Numbered from the stretch's first letter, positions 35,132-44,338 are shown. The stretch is 64,000 nt of DNA from Phocaeicola barnesiae DSM 18169 = JCM 13652 (GCF_000374585.1 NZ_KB894648.1:167093-231092); one strand, 5' to 3'. Numbers and translations: made by a program. The notes: generated from the sequence alone by a model not told the origin.

Positions 35132-37618
35132 TTATTGCGCTCCGCCGATGCTTCCTTCACTTTCGCCACCGCCTGCCTTCACATCGTCGTTGCTGATGCT
35201 ACGGGCGGTTTTCTTCACCTGAGCCTTCAGCTCGCCGAAGCGCCAGCTGATGCTGAGTCCGTAACTTCGTGAAGGCGATTTCGATTCGTTCCAGGAACGG
35301 AATGTATCGGTTACGGTTTCGTTGGAGTAGGTGAGGTATTTCGAGAATACGTTGCTGGCATAGGCCGACAGGGTCAGACGTTTCTCTTTCAGGAACGAAC
35401 GGCTCAGGTTGAATCCGTAGTAATTGTATGAAGAACCTTTTCCTTGCAAGGAGATGTAAGGAGTACTTCCTCCACCGTAGACACTGAAACGTAAATCCCA
35501 TGGGAGTGTCTGCTGGATATTCCCGAAGAAATTCCCTTGGAAACCGTGGTTTCCGGCAGCATACTCACTGCTCTTGAAGTCGGAATACGAACCTCCGGCA
35601 TTAATGGAAATACGTGTTTTGCTTCCCGGGTTCCAGTTCATCCAGAGCGACAGGCGGGTACGGTTACTCTTTCCGATGTTACCGTAAGTACTTTCCATGA
35701 CGCCGTTGTTCACAAACGAGTATCCCTCAATGCCGTTGTTGATGAACATGTAGCTCAGGTTGAGGTTGACGCTGAACTTGGCCGAGAAACTGCTGAAGGT
35801 CATTCCCAGGTTGTGTGCCTTTTCCGTATCCAGGTTTGGATTACCGTAGCTGATGGAAGTCGGGTTGCTGACATCGCGGAACGGATTCAGGTACCAGATA
35901 CCCGGACGGTTGATACGGAGGTTGTAGTTGGCTCGCAGGGACATGGACGTACCGAACATGTAGGAGAAATTGGCCGATGGTACGATGTCGTCGAAATTTG
36001 CGTTGAAGTTCCGGTCGGGCATATAGGCATATTTCACATCCATGATGGTATGTTCGTAGCGTACACCGGCCTTGAAACCGAGTTTTTTCCATTTCAGCTG
36101 ATAGTCGGCGTAAGCGGCCAGGATGTTCTGTCCCTGGTCGAACTTACTGCTCAGGTCTTCGGCCGGTTGCATGGCGCCGTTGTCGTCTTCCCGGTAATAC
36201 TTGCTGTCGCTGGCATTCAACCGGTAGATGTATTTCAATCCGGCATCCACATAATGCATGTCGTTGATGGGGTTTACGTAGTCCACCTGTGCGGTATGTT
36301 CCGAGGTATGTGCATCGTTGTCATAATATTGTTTGCGGAGCTCTCCGTAAAGGTCTGTTGGATAATTGTCAATATCCTGGTAGGAGGTTGTAGCCTCGCC
36401 ACCGTCGGGTGAGTTGTTGAACTTGTAGGAGAGGGTGAGGTATTCCCCTTTCTTCTTGAACGAGTGCTGATAGTCGAAGTTCACCCCTAGGTTACTGAAA
36501 TTAGACGTGTTGTCCGATAAGGTACGGTAGCTGTAAGTATGTTCCCGTGCATCGTTCAGCATTTCGGTAAAGGTATTGTTGTTACTTTTGAATTTTCCGC
36601 CGAACAGGTTGGCCGAGAAGGTAATGAGGTTCAGCGTATCGATTTCGTAACTTCCTTCCAGGTTACCGAACTGGAAATTACCTTTGCTGTCGTTGGACGC
36701 TTGGCTGTTCAGGTAGTGGAAGTCCTTTGAGGTGAAGTCCTCACGGGTACTCTGGCTATAGCCTGTCGGCTGGTTGTTGTAGTTATACGAATAGTTTCCG
36801 GTGACGGTGAATTTACCTACCTGTACTGTTCCGTAGGCACTTCCGCCGATACTTGTGTTGCTGGCCCGTCCGCTTACGGTCACGTTATAGCCTTGCATCT
36901 TGGCATCGTCCGTGATGATGTTCAGGATACCGCCGATACCTTCGGCATCGTACTTCGCCCCCGGTTCGGTAATGACTTCGATGGATTTCACCGAGTTGGC
37001 CGGCAGGCTTCGCAGGACTTCTTTCGGATTGTTGCTCATCAGGGTATTCGGCTTTCCGTTGACGTGTACCTTGAAGTTGCTCGAACCGTTTACCTGGATG
37101 TTGTCTTCTCCGTCTACGGTCACCAAGGGAACTTTGCGGAGCATTTCCAGGGTCGTATTCGTTTTTGAGTCCGGGTCGTCTTCTATGCTATAGGAAATTT
37201 TGTCGATTTCGGCTTTCACCAGCGGTTTCTGAGCCACTACTTCCACTCCTTTCAGCATTTTGCTGGATTCGGCGGTGAAGACAGTTCCCAAATCTACCAG
37301 CTTCCGGGTGTCGGAAACCGAGAAGTTACGGGTCACGGTAAGTTTCCCCACCGAGGTAAAACTGATAATGTATTCTCCCGGTGCGTTGAGCTTTTCGCTG
37401 AATTTCCCTTGTTCATCGGTGACAGACAATTTGACAGCCTTGTCGGGAGTCTGTACTTTCGAAATTCGGATGGTAGCATAGGGTTCGCTCTCGTTGAGGA
37501 TGGAGTCTGCCAATACTCCTTTGACGGTGTAGGCTCCGCCTTGTTTTTGTGCGTATGCCATGCTGGCAAACAGGCATAGCAGGATGCAGAGCACTCCGTT
37601 GTAATACTTTGTCTTCAT
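35132..37618 (-). CDS. Outer-membrane beta-barrel protein with carboxypeptidase-like domain (TonB-receptor type)
   Basis: An 828-residue outer-membrane protein. A signal peptide (MKTKYYNGVLCILLCLFASM, cleaved after AYAQ) is followed by a carboxypeptidase-regulatory-like domain (KGVLADSILNESEPYATIRI). A plug-like domain carries SIEVITEPGAKYDAEGIGGI then LNII near residues 216-240. A long Tyr/Asn-rich barrel follows, of the OMP_b-brl_3 kind, ending with many aromatic strands and a Gly-rich tail. No SusD partner is adjacent, so it is not a typical polysaccharide locus; iron, cobalamin or peptide uptake are possible. The frame is open to 37675, but the signal peptide sets the start. Confidence 0.88.
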   Translation of the reverse strand: MKTKYYNGVLCILLCLFASMAYAQKQGGAYTVKGVLADSILNESEPYATIRISKVQTPDKAVKLSVTDEQGKFSEKLNAPGEYIISFTSVGKLTVTRNFSVSDTRKLVDLGTVFTAESSKMLKGVEVVAQKPLVKAEIDKISYSIEDDPDSKTNTTLEMLRKVPLVTVDGEDNIQVNGSSNFKVHVNGKPNTLMSNNPKEVLRSLPANSVKSIEVITEPGAKYDAEGIGGILNIITDDAKMQGYNVTVSGRASNTSIGGSAYGTVQVGKFTVTGNYSYNYNNQPTGYSQSTREDFTSKDFHYLNSQASNDSKGNFQFGNLEGSYEIDTLNLITFSANLFGGKFKSNNNTFTEMLNDAREHTYSYRTLSDNTSNFSNLGVNFDYQHSFKKKGEYLTLSYKFNNSPDGGEATTSYQDIDNYPTDLYGELRKQYYDNDAHTSEHTAQVDYVNPINDMHYVDAGLKYIYRLNASDSKYYREDDNGAMQPAEDLSSKFDQGQNILAAYADYQLKWKKLGFKAGVRYEHTIMDVKYAYMPDRNFNANFDDIVPSANFSYMFGTSMSLRANYNLRINRPGIWYLNPFRDVSNPTSISYGNPNLDTEKAHNLGMTFSSFSAKFSVNLNLSYMFINNGIEGYSFVNNGVMESTYGNIGKSNRTRLSLWMNWNPGSKTRISINAGGSYSDFKSSEYAAGNHGFQGNFFGNIQQTLPWDLRFSVYGGGSTPYISLQGKGSSYNYYGFNLSRSFLKEKRLTLSAYASNVFSKYLTYSNETVTDTFRSWNESKSPSRSYGLSISWRFGELKAQVKKTARSISNDDVKAGGGESEGSIGGAQ

Positions 37619-37666
37619 AATATAGGTTGGGTTAGAAATGCCGTATGTCCGGTTTGTTTCCAAAAT

Positions 37667-37713
37667 GATAAACAATGGACCGAAAGTAATATATTTTCGG
37701 TTCCATTGTTTAT
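37667..37713. promoter_or_regulatory. Long inverted repeat upstream of the barrel gene
   Basis: GATAAACAATGGaCCGAAA (37667-37685) pairs with TTTCGGttCCATTGTTTAT (37695-37713), about 17 bp with one bulged base and a 9-base AT loop. It is 50 bases upstream of the barrel gene ATG and 79 bases past the stop of the GntR gene, both leftward. It can be either the terminator of the ABC/GntR unit or an operator of the barrel gene. Confidence 0.65.
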
Positions 37714-37791
37714 TGTTTGTCGTGTTTTATGTTGGTAATTTGTTTATCTTAACATCCGTTTATAAAGAAATACGAAAAAATCGGATGCGGC

Positions 37792-38160
37792 TTATTTATT
37801 TTCCTTTAGGAACTGTTGGTAGAGTGCCGAGATTTCCGAAACCGGAATGTCCAGCAATTGCATTTGCCGGAACATTTCTGGAAGGCTTTCGTTCAGGAAC
37901 GATTCTTTCCGGAGAGCGATGATTTTTTCACGTGCGTTTCCGGCTACGAAATAGCCGATTCCCCGTTTGTTGTAGATGATTTCCTGATTCTGAAGGTAAT
38001 CGTAGGAGCGTACCATGGTGTTGGCATTCACCTCTACCGTAGCGGCGTATTCGCGTACGGAGGGGATGCGTTCCTCTTCCCGGTAAACGTTGCACAGGAT
38101 TTCATCCATAATCCGGTCGGCTATCTGCAGGTAAATGGGTTTGTTCTCCTTGAAATTCAT
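37792..38160 (-). CDS. YtrA-type GntR-family transcription regulator
   Basis: A 122-residue regulator: a winged-helix domain (NKPIYLQIADRIMDEILC, then EERIPSVREYAATVEVNANT and MVRSYDYLQ, residues about 6-60) plus a short C-terminal tail of about 50 residues without a large ligand domain, which defines the YtrA subfamily. Such proteins typically repress neighbouring ABC transporters. Its ATG overlaps the permease stop by four bases (ATGA), so it is last in the leftward unit of ATPase, permease and regulator. The ligand is unknown. Confidence 0.9.
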   Translation of the reverse strand: MNFKENKPIYLQIADRIMDEILCNVYREEERIPSVREYAATVEVNANTMVRSYDYLQNQEIIYNKRGIGYFVAGNAREKIIALRKESFLNESLPEMFRQMQLLDIPVSEISALYQQFLKENK

Positions 38161-39038
38161 CGTCTGAAAAGTTTTCGTTCGGTGATTTGTGATGTTGCAA
38201 ACAATTTGTAACTCAATCCCCAGTTGAGTACGGTCAGCAAGAGGAATAAGCTGAAACCGATACTCAGGAAGGTATTGGCAGCTTGTGTAGGATTTGCTTC
38301 TGTCCAGTCTTCCAGCCATTTGATAAGTTCTGGTTCAGTCCCTTCGAAAATCTGGACGAAGAAATTCCCGAACAAGATCATCAACAGGAAGCAGAGCCCC
38401 ATGGTCTTGATGAAAGCTTTTTTCCGGAAAAAGGAACCTCCCAGGATGTATAAGGAGTGACTCCATGTGATAAGTACTGTGAAGAACATTATCAAGAGCG
38501 TATAACTATAGTCCGATTCTCCATAGAAAGTAGGTTCCTGGTTTTCGGCCAGTATCCGATGCCATACATCGGCGAGGCAGAAACGGCCGAATTCTTCCGA
38601 TATACCGAGTATCGGCACGAACAGAAGGCGCGTAAGTTCAGCCATCAGAAGTCCGCAACCGAAGATTATCAGGGTGCCTATCGTGACATACAGGGCACGG
38701 CTCACGAATTTCTCGCCGAGTGTGGCCGGCAGCATCAGGTAGGAGATACGTCTCTCTTTTGTTCTCATTGGTTCCAGAATCAGTGAGGCGAAATAGCACA
38801 TATAAAGGTTCAATGCGATGTATATGATACCTGTCACGTTGCCACAGAACCGTTCGTAGAAGTATTCTGCCGAGCTGCCTGAGGAATGATTCATGCCATA
38901 CATCATGAAGATGAAAATCAGACCGAAGATGATGTAGCAAGTAAGTATTCGGTAAAGGTTTGTCTTCCAGTTCTCTACCAGGTCGCGTTTGATGACTGAT
39001 ACCAGTCTTGAAAAGCTGAAATGTATAAGGTGGTTCAT
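38157..39038 (-). CDS. ABC transporter permease (ABC-2 like)
   Basis: A 293-residue membrane protein with about six hydrophobic segments and a cytoplasmic N-terminus (MNHLIHFSFSRLVSVIKRDL). It resembles small ABC-2 type exporter permeases only in topology and position: the ATPase gene ends 13 bp upstream and the GntR gene overlaps its end. Conserved small turns include GNVTGIIYIALNLYMCYFAS and KERRISYLMLPATLGEKF. No substrate can be named. Start chosen at 39038, after the ATPase stop; a longer frame reaches into that gene. Confidence 0.85.
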   Translation of the reverse strand: MNHLIHFSFSRLVSVIKRDLVENWKTNLYRILTCYIIFGLIFIFMMYGMNHSSGSSAEYFYERFCGNVTGIIYIALNLYMCYFASLILEPMRTKERRISYLMLPATLGEKFVSRALYVTIGTLIIFGCGLLMAELTRLLFVPILGISEEFGRFCLADVWHRILAENQEPTFYGESDYSYTLLIMFFTVLITWSHSLYILGGSFFRKKAFIKTMGLCFLLMILFGNFFVQIFEGTEPELIKWLEDWTEANPTQAANTFLSIGFSLFLLLTVLNWGLSYKLFATSQITERKLFRR

Positions 39039-39051
39039 GGTGCTCTTTGTT

Positions 39052-39900
39052 TTATCGGTTGAATAAGGTTTGTATTTTTTCGTGTTCTGCCAGCATGGCA
39101 TTGAACAGCACTTCCAGATTCAGCGGGCTTTCTTCGCCATAGGTATTCGGCAGGATGAGGCTGTTTCCGGCTACCGAGGGCTGGATATAGAGGGCACCGT
39201 CGGTAGGTTCGTTCATGCCCTGTTCACAGAAGTAGAGTTTCTCGGTGATGGCCTTTACCGGCTGGTTCAGCAGGATGTCCGTCCCTTCGATGATGACGAC
39301 ATGGTCCAGCAGGCGGTCGATGTCCTTCACTTGGTGGGTCGATACGATGACGGTCTTTTCGTCGGTCATACCGGAAGCGATGGCTTTCCGGAACTGGCTC
39401 TTCGAGGGGATGTCCAGTCCGTTGGTCGGCTCGTCCATCAGTAGCAGGGCCGTATTGGTGGCCAAGGCAAAACAGAGATATGCCTTTTTCTTCTGTCCCA
39501 TGGAGAGTTCTCCTAAATGGATGTCCATGTTTAAGTCAAAGTCCTGCAGGCAGGCAGACAGGATTTCCTGGCTGAATCTCGGATAGAAACCGGCATTCAG
39601 TTTGACGAATTGTTTCATCGATACGTTGGGCAGGTTGAACTCTTCGGGAACCAGGTAAGTTTCTGAAAGGGTGAGGGGTAGGCGTTTCTTTACGTCTGTA
39701 CCTTGCATGGTGATGGTACCCTGTTTCGGCCGGAGCAATCCGCAGATAAGATATAATAAGGTGGATTTTCCGGTTCCGTTCTTTCCCAGCAGACCGATGA
39801 TTTCTCCGGTAGGAATGTCCAGGTTGAATTGGCTGAAGAGCGGAGCCTTTCTGCGGTAGCCAAAACTCAGGTTGTCGATGTGAATCAGTGTTGTGTTCAT
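39052..39900 (-). CDS. ABC transporter ATPase
   Basis: A 282-residue ATPase. Walker A GLLGKNGTGKSTLLYLICG (about 36-54), signature LSMGQKKKAYLCFAL (about 136), Walker B LLLMDEPTNGLDIP (about 156-169) and the switch histidine in VIVSTHQVKD (about 189) are all intact. It is first in the unit with permease and YtrA-type regulator. The promoter (39953-39983) shares bases with the first unit of array C. Confidence 0.94.
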   Translation of the reverse strand: MNTTLIHIDNLSFGYRRKAPLFSQFNLDIPTGEIIGLLGKNGTGKSTLLYLICGLLRPKQGTITMQGTDVKKRLPLTLSETYLVPEEFNLPNVSMKQFVKLNAGFYPRFSQEILSACLQDFDLNMDIHLGELSMGQKKKAYLCFALATNTALLLMDEPTNGLDIPSKSQFRKAIASGMTDEKTVIVSTHQVKDIDRLLDHVVIIEGTDILLNQPVKAITEKLYFCEQGMNEPTDGALYIQPSVAGNSLILPNTYGEESPLNLEVLFNAMLAEHEKIQTLFNR

Positions 39901-39952
39901 GTTACGGCTGTTTTTATTTCGTTTATTAGTGTGTTAGTTTAATAGTACACTG

Positions 39953-39983
39953 CAAAAGTAGTGATTGTTTTGGGATAAACAAA
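39953..39983 (-). promoter_or_regulatory. Promoter of the ABC/GntR unit, overlapping array C
   Basis: Minus strand TTTG (39983-39980), 19-base spacer, TACTTTTG (39960-39953). The -33 TTTG lies inside array unit 39976-39993, so a protein bound there would compete with RNA polymerase. Confidence 0.75.
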
Positions 39984-40147
39984 CGTTCGGATGATTTTTT
40001 TTGAAAAAAGTTTGGAAGGTAGAGTCGATGGAAGTGTCTGAAAAACGTTCGGACGAATGAATCAAAACGTCCGGACGTTTTATGTCAAACGAACGTTTGT
40101 TTGGAGTAAAACGAACGTTCGTTCGGAGGGCTTTGTCCGTTCGTTTT
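39976..40147. repeat. Palindrome array C: units in one 22-bp register
   Basis: Clear units begin at 39976, 40042, 40064, 40086, 40108 and 40130. The unit at 40064-40081 is the perfect palindrome AAAACGTCCGGACGTTTT. The first unit is exactly 66 bp (3 x 22) from the second, with two eroded positions between (39998, 40020). A weak seventh (40152-40169, contains GTCCGTTTG) is also in register. Confidence 0.88.
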
Positions 40148-40245
40148 TGCTTTCAGTCCGTTTGGGGATAAAACAGGACTGCCATCTTGGTGCCTTATCC
40201 GTCAGGCTCGGCCGGCATTCTGTCAGTTTGTCAGCAAGACATGTT

Positions 40246-40261
40246 TGGCACGCTTTTGGCA
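40246..40261 (+). promoter_or_regulatory. Putative sigma-54 (-24/-12) promoter of groES
   Basis: TGGCACGCTTTTGGCA: GG (40247-40248) and GC (40259-40260) are separated by exactly ten bases, as needed by RpoN. The -12 half reads TGGCA rather than TTGCA. Direct repeats TGTCAG and TGTCAG at 40221 and 40229 lie just upstream. Transcription would begin near 40272, about 50 bases before the ATG. No TAnnTTTG box is seen in this region on the plus strand. Confidence 0.55.
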
Positions 40262-40321
40262 GTAGGGTTATCGCTTGTAAGAAGCAAATAACATGAATAA
40301 TAACAGAAAAATATAACAACT

Positions 40322-40594
40322 ATGAACATTAAACCATTAGCAGACAGAGTCCTGATTCTTCCGGCTCCTGCAGAAGAAAAAACAATCGGTGGTATCATTA
40401 TTCCTGACACAGCTAAAGAAAAACCATTGCAAGGTGAAGTAGTTGCCGTAGGTAACGGTACAAAAGACGAAGAAATGGTCCTGAAGGTAGGTGATACCGT
40501 ATTGTATGGAAAATATTCCGGTACTGAAATCGAACACGATGGCGTGAAATATCTGATGATGCGTCAGAGCGATGTATTGGCAGTTCTGGGATAA
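40322..40594 (+). CDS. groES: Co-chaperonin GroES
   Basis: A 90-residue Gro[22 protein letters not shown] at the start, the mobile loop [15 protein letters not shown] (about 21-35), [18 protein letters not shown] and DVLAVLG at the end. It caps the GroEL ring. groEL follows 44 bp later on the same strand. Confidence 0.98.
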   Translation: MNIKPLADRVLILPAPAEEKTIGGIIIPDTAKEKPLQGEVVAVGNGTKDEEMVLKVGDTVLYGKYSGTEIEHDGVKYLMMRQSDVLAVLG

Positions 40595-40617
40595 ACATTT
40601 AATGAATTCATAAATAA

Positions 40618-42276
<1,659 letters not shown>

Positions 42277-42311
42277 TCTTCCCCTTAACCATATAAATAG
42301 TTATAAATGAG

Positions 42312-42351
42312 TTCCCTGTCTGGAGGTTTCCCTTCGGGCAGGGAATTTTTT
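42312..42351 (+). terminator. groEL terminator
   Basis: TTCCCTG (42312-42318) pairs with CAGGGAA (42339-42345), followed by six Ts. It begins 35 bases past the groEL stop. Confidence 0.88.
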
Positions 42352-42467
42352 ATATGGAGGAAAACAAGCGTGGAGAAATATTTTGCCCTTGTGCGGTAAA
42401 AGAAATTTCAGGAATCAGGGACTTTGTATGTCGTTTTTTTATATCTTGCTGCCAAAAACTGATTGAT

Positions 42468-42935
42468 ATGACAAACGAAGAATTGATGCGGAAAGCCATC
42501 GAACTTTCCAGAAAGAATGTAGCGGAAGGCGGAGGTCCTTTCGGGGCTGTCATTGCCCGTAACGGGGAGATTGTTGCAACCGGAGTGAACCGGGTGACAG
42601 ATTCGTGTGACCCGACAGCCCATGCGGAGGTGAGCGCTATCCGGGCGGCTGCCAGTAAACTGGGTACATTCGACTTGAGCGGCTGCGAAATCTTTACCTC
42701 TTGTGAACCTTGTCCGATGTGTCTGGGGGCCATTTATTGGGCACACCTTGACCGTATCTATTACGGAAATACCAAACACGATGCGGCGGCCATCGGATTC
42801 GACGACGCGTTCATCTATGAGGAACTGGATTTGAAACCGGAGGACCGGAAACTTCCTTCGGAACATCTGTTGGGTAATGAAGCCATCCAGGCATTCCAGG
42901 ATTGGGAACAGAAGGACGATAAAGTACGTTACTGA
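42468..42935 (+). CDS. Guanine deaminase-like nucleoside/base deaminase
   Basis: A 155-residue cytidine-deaminase-fold enzyme. Zinc site: PTAHAEVSAIRAAA (His and Glu, about 52-65) and SCEPCPMCLGAIYWA (two Cys, about 81-95). The tail HDAAAIGFDDAFIYEEL matches the domain-swapped C-terminus of bacterial guanine deaminases (GuaD), which convert guanine to xanthine. ATG 42468 fits the family start; the frame upstream to 42354 crosses the groEL terminator region. Confidence 0.88.
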   Translation: MTNEELMRKAIELSRKNVAEGGGPFGAVIARNGEIVATGVNRVTDSCDPTAHAEVSAIRAAASKLGTFDLSGCEIFTSCEPCPMCLGAIYWAHLDRIYYGNTKHDAAAIGFDDAFIYEELDLKPEDRKLPSEHLLGNEAIQAFQDWEQKDDKVRY

Positions 42936-42947
42936 TTAAAACCAACA

Positions 42948-42981
42948 AAGGCTGCTTTGACATCTTCGTCAGGGCAGCCTT
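42948..42981. terminator. Bidirectional terminator
   Basis: AAGGCTGC (42948-42955) pairs with GCAGCCTT (42974-42981). It closes the guanine deaminase gene on the plus strand and, read leftward with the following tttgttggtttt, the 29-codon gene on the minus strand. Confidence 0.75.
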
Positions 42982-43053
42982 CTTCATTTTCTTTGCTTTC
43001 TTTTGCTTTCTATAGATACACTGTAAAGTTTTACATCCTAATGATGTACGGAT

Positions 43054-43143
43054 TTATTTGTTATTCAACTTCCAAGCCTGGAGTTCGTTTTCTCCCATGT
43101 GCTGGAGGCCTCTAACAAAGAAATTTTTCATTTTTTTAATCAT
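43054..43143 (-). CDS. 29-residue small protein, own transcription unit
   Basis: A tiny frame beginning MIKKMKNFFVRGLQHMGENE and ending LNNK: basic, with an amphipathic helix and one Trp. AAGGA lies 10 bases before the ATG, TAAATTTG (43179-43172) 28 bases before it, and a hairpin terminator follows 72 bases after the stop. I know no function. The set of promoter, ribosome site, frame and terminator makes it a credible small gene, although a non-coding RNA carrying a chance frame remains possible. Confidence 0.55.
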   Translation of the reverse strand: MIKKMKNFFVRGLQHMGENELQAWKLNNK

Positions 43144-43171
43144 ATTGTCTAGTTCCTTATGTTTTACAGCA

Positions 43172-43179
43172 CAAATTTA
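43172..43179 (-). promoter_or_regulatory. -7 box of the 29-codon gene
   Basis: TAAATTTG on the minus strand, a perfect TAnnTTTG. No clear TTG is found at the -33 position. Confidence 0.6.
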
Positions 43180-43223
43180 CGGCTAATTTATATCCGTTAT
43201 TCTCCGAAGGTCTGAATTCTTAC

Positions 43224-43266
43224 AAAAAAAGCCTAATTCTTGATTTAAATCAAAAATCAGGCTTTT
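43224..43266 (-). terminator. Terminator of the NUDIX gene
   Basis: AAAAAAGCCTaATTcttGATTTAAATC pairs with itself across 43224-43266 (GCCT with AGGC, then AT-rich arms). On the minus strand it is followed by a run of Ts. It lies 55 bases after the NUDIX stop. Confidence 0.75.
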
Positions 43267-43321
43267 CCCGTATTTCTTGCGGGGCGTAAGCTGGATGGAC
43301 TGTAAAGATTGCTGATTCTTT

Positions 43322-43852
43322 TCAGGCCTGTTTGCTTTCGGTGGTCTGGAGTTCCGTAGCCAGTACTTTGTGGAATTCGTTTTCGAAATTCGGGGTGAAG
43401 ATTCCCTTTCCGAGATTCGCTTTGATTTCTTCTATCGGCCAGAAACGTCCGTCTGCGACTTCTTCGCTGGGGGTAATCGGACCGTCGTATACGGTTTTGT
43501 GGGCAAAGACCAGTTCCTTTTCACGGTTGGACTCGAATACATAATGGGTCAATCGGACAGGTGTGAAATCTGTAATTCCCAGTTCTTCACGCACTTCCCG
43601 TTTCAGAGCCATCTCTACGCTTTCACCCAAATCGATATGTCCGCCAACGGCTGTATCCCATTTGCCGGGTTGGATATCCTTCCAGTCGGGACGCTTCTGC
43701 AGATAGAGTTCGCCACGGCTGTTGAAAACATGCAGGTGGACAACCGGATGCAACAGTTTGCTTCCGTTGTGACATTCGCCTCGTGTAGCGGCTCCCGTGA
43801 TATTCCCTTCTTCGTCTACGATGGGGAACATTTCTTCGTTATTATCTCTCAT
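43322..43852 (-). CDS. NUDIX hydrolase (YfcD-like)
   Basis: A 176-residue NUDIX protein. The Nudix box (GX5EX7REUXEEXGU) is read as GGHIDLGESVEMALKREVRE then ELG near residues 70-92. Before it lies HPVVHLHVFNSRGELYLQKR and the N-terminal VDEEGNITGAATRGECH, a pattern shared with YfcD and isopentenyl-diphosphate isomerase-like proteins. The substrate is an unidentified diphosphate. I use ATG 43852 (MRDNNEEMF), since the longer start at 43879 lies within the -7 box. Confidence 0.88.
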   Translation of the reverse strand: MRDNNEEMFPIVDEEGNITGAATRGECHNGSKLLHPVVHLHVFNSRGELYLQKRPDWKDIQPGKWDTAVGGHIDLGESVEMALKREVREELGITDFTPVRLTHYVFESNREKELVFAHKTVYDGPITPSEEVADGRFWPIEEIKANLGKGIFTPNFENEFHKVLATELQTTESKQA

Positions 43853-43876
43853 GATGGATTCTATGCTTGGTTTCTG

Positions 43877-43884
43877 CAAAGGTA
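43877..43884 (-). promoter_or_regulatory. -7 box of the NUDIX gene
   Basis: TACCTTTG on the minus strand, 25 bases before ATG 43852. Confidence 0.65.
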
Positions 43885-43926
43885 CGGATTATTTGGAAAA
43901 GTCAGGGAGGAGGAAAAGATATAAAA

Positions 43927-43973
43927 AAGAAGAAGAAGTTACCGGACTTTCCTGTACCGGCAGCTTCTTCTTT
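43927..43973 (-). terminator. Terminator of the 28-codon gene
   Basis: AAGAAGAAG-tta-CCGG pairs with CCGG-cag-CTTCTTCTT; on the minus strand it is followed by tttttta. It lies 38 bases after the small gene's stop. Confidence 0.8.
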
Positions 43974-44010
43974 ATGGTTCTGTTTGAATGTTCAATTTTC
44001 GATGGTCAGT

Positions 44011-44097
44011 TTATTTGTCATACTGTCCATACATAGCTCTTGCGCTCCACTCCAAGTTCTTCTTGACAGTACGGAGCAAACTTTTTACTTGTCTCAT
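44011..44097 (-). CDS. 28-residue small protein, own transcription unit
   Basis: A tiny frame beginning MRQVKSLLRTVKKNLEWSAR and ending QYDK: strongly basic amphipathic helix with Trp and two Tyr. AAAGGAG is placed 7 bases before the ATG, an ideal Shine-Dalgarno site and unusual for this phylum. A promoter is 143 bases upstream and a terminator follows. The long leader holds a hairpin. No function known; it resembles the other tiny gene (43054-43143) in size and charge but not in clear sequence. Confidence 0.62.
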   Translation of the reverse strand: MRQVKSLLRTVKKNLEWSARAMYGQYDK

Positions 44098-44140
44098 AAT
44101 AAAACTCCTTTAAAACGTTTAATTAAATTGTTAGTTGTCT

Positions 44141-44161
44141 GCTTTCTTCTCCCGAAGAAGC
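44141..44161 (-). promoter_or_regulatory. Leader hairpin of the 28-codon gene
   Basis: GCTTCTTC-ggga-GAAGAAAGC on the minus strand, a stable stem in the roughly 135-base leader before the small gene. It could be a stabilising or regulatory structure. Confidence 0.5.
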
Positions 44162-44239
44162 TTGTTGTTATCCTTTTCTTTTTACCTGTGGATTGAAGTC
44201 TTTTTCCAATCCGTTTCATTGTTTTTATGTTGTACGACA

Positions 44240-44268
44240 CAAATGTAGGGCCTTTTATCGGAATTCAA
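44240..44268 (-). promoter_or_regulatory. Promoter of the 28-codon gene
   Basis: Minus strand TTG (44268-44266), 18-base spacer, TACATTTG (44247-44240). Confidence 0.7.
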
Positions 44269-44291
44269 GCGTTTATTGGAAGGAAAATAAG

Positions 44292-44338
44292 AAAAGAACC
44301 GCTTTTCTTGACCTGTATCAAGAGAAGTGGCTCTTTTG
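44292..44338 (-). terminator. queA terminator
   Basis: AAAAGAACCGCTTTTCTTGA (44292 onward) pairs with TCAAGAGAAGTGGCTCTTTT, about 20 bp with a few mismatches; on the minus strand Ts follow. It is 77 bases past the queA stop. Confidence 0.8.

Larger units (their letters stand above)
39901..40321. other. Divergent ABC/groES control region
   Basis: 421 bp without a gene. From left: the ABC promoter (39953-39983), array C (39976-40147), and a sigma-54-like promoter (40246-40261) before groES. Open frames across the array have repeat-derived composition. Confidence 0.75.
42936..43321. other. 386-bp region holding a tiny gene and two terminators
   Basis: Contains the bidirectional hairpin 42948-42981, the 29-codon gene 43054-43143 on the minus strand, its -7 box (43172-43179), and the terminator of the NUDIX gene (43224-43266). 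Nothing else is seen. Confidence 0.7.

Noticed and set aside
40057..40296. Open frame through array C
   Set aside because: Repeat-derived residues (VRTF, KRTF type), starts inside the array, has no ribosome site; 22 bp is not a codon multiple.
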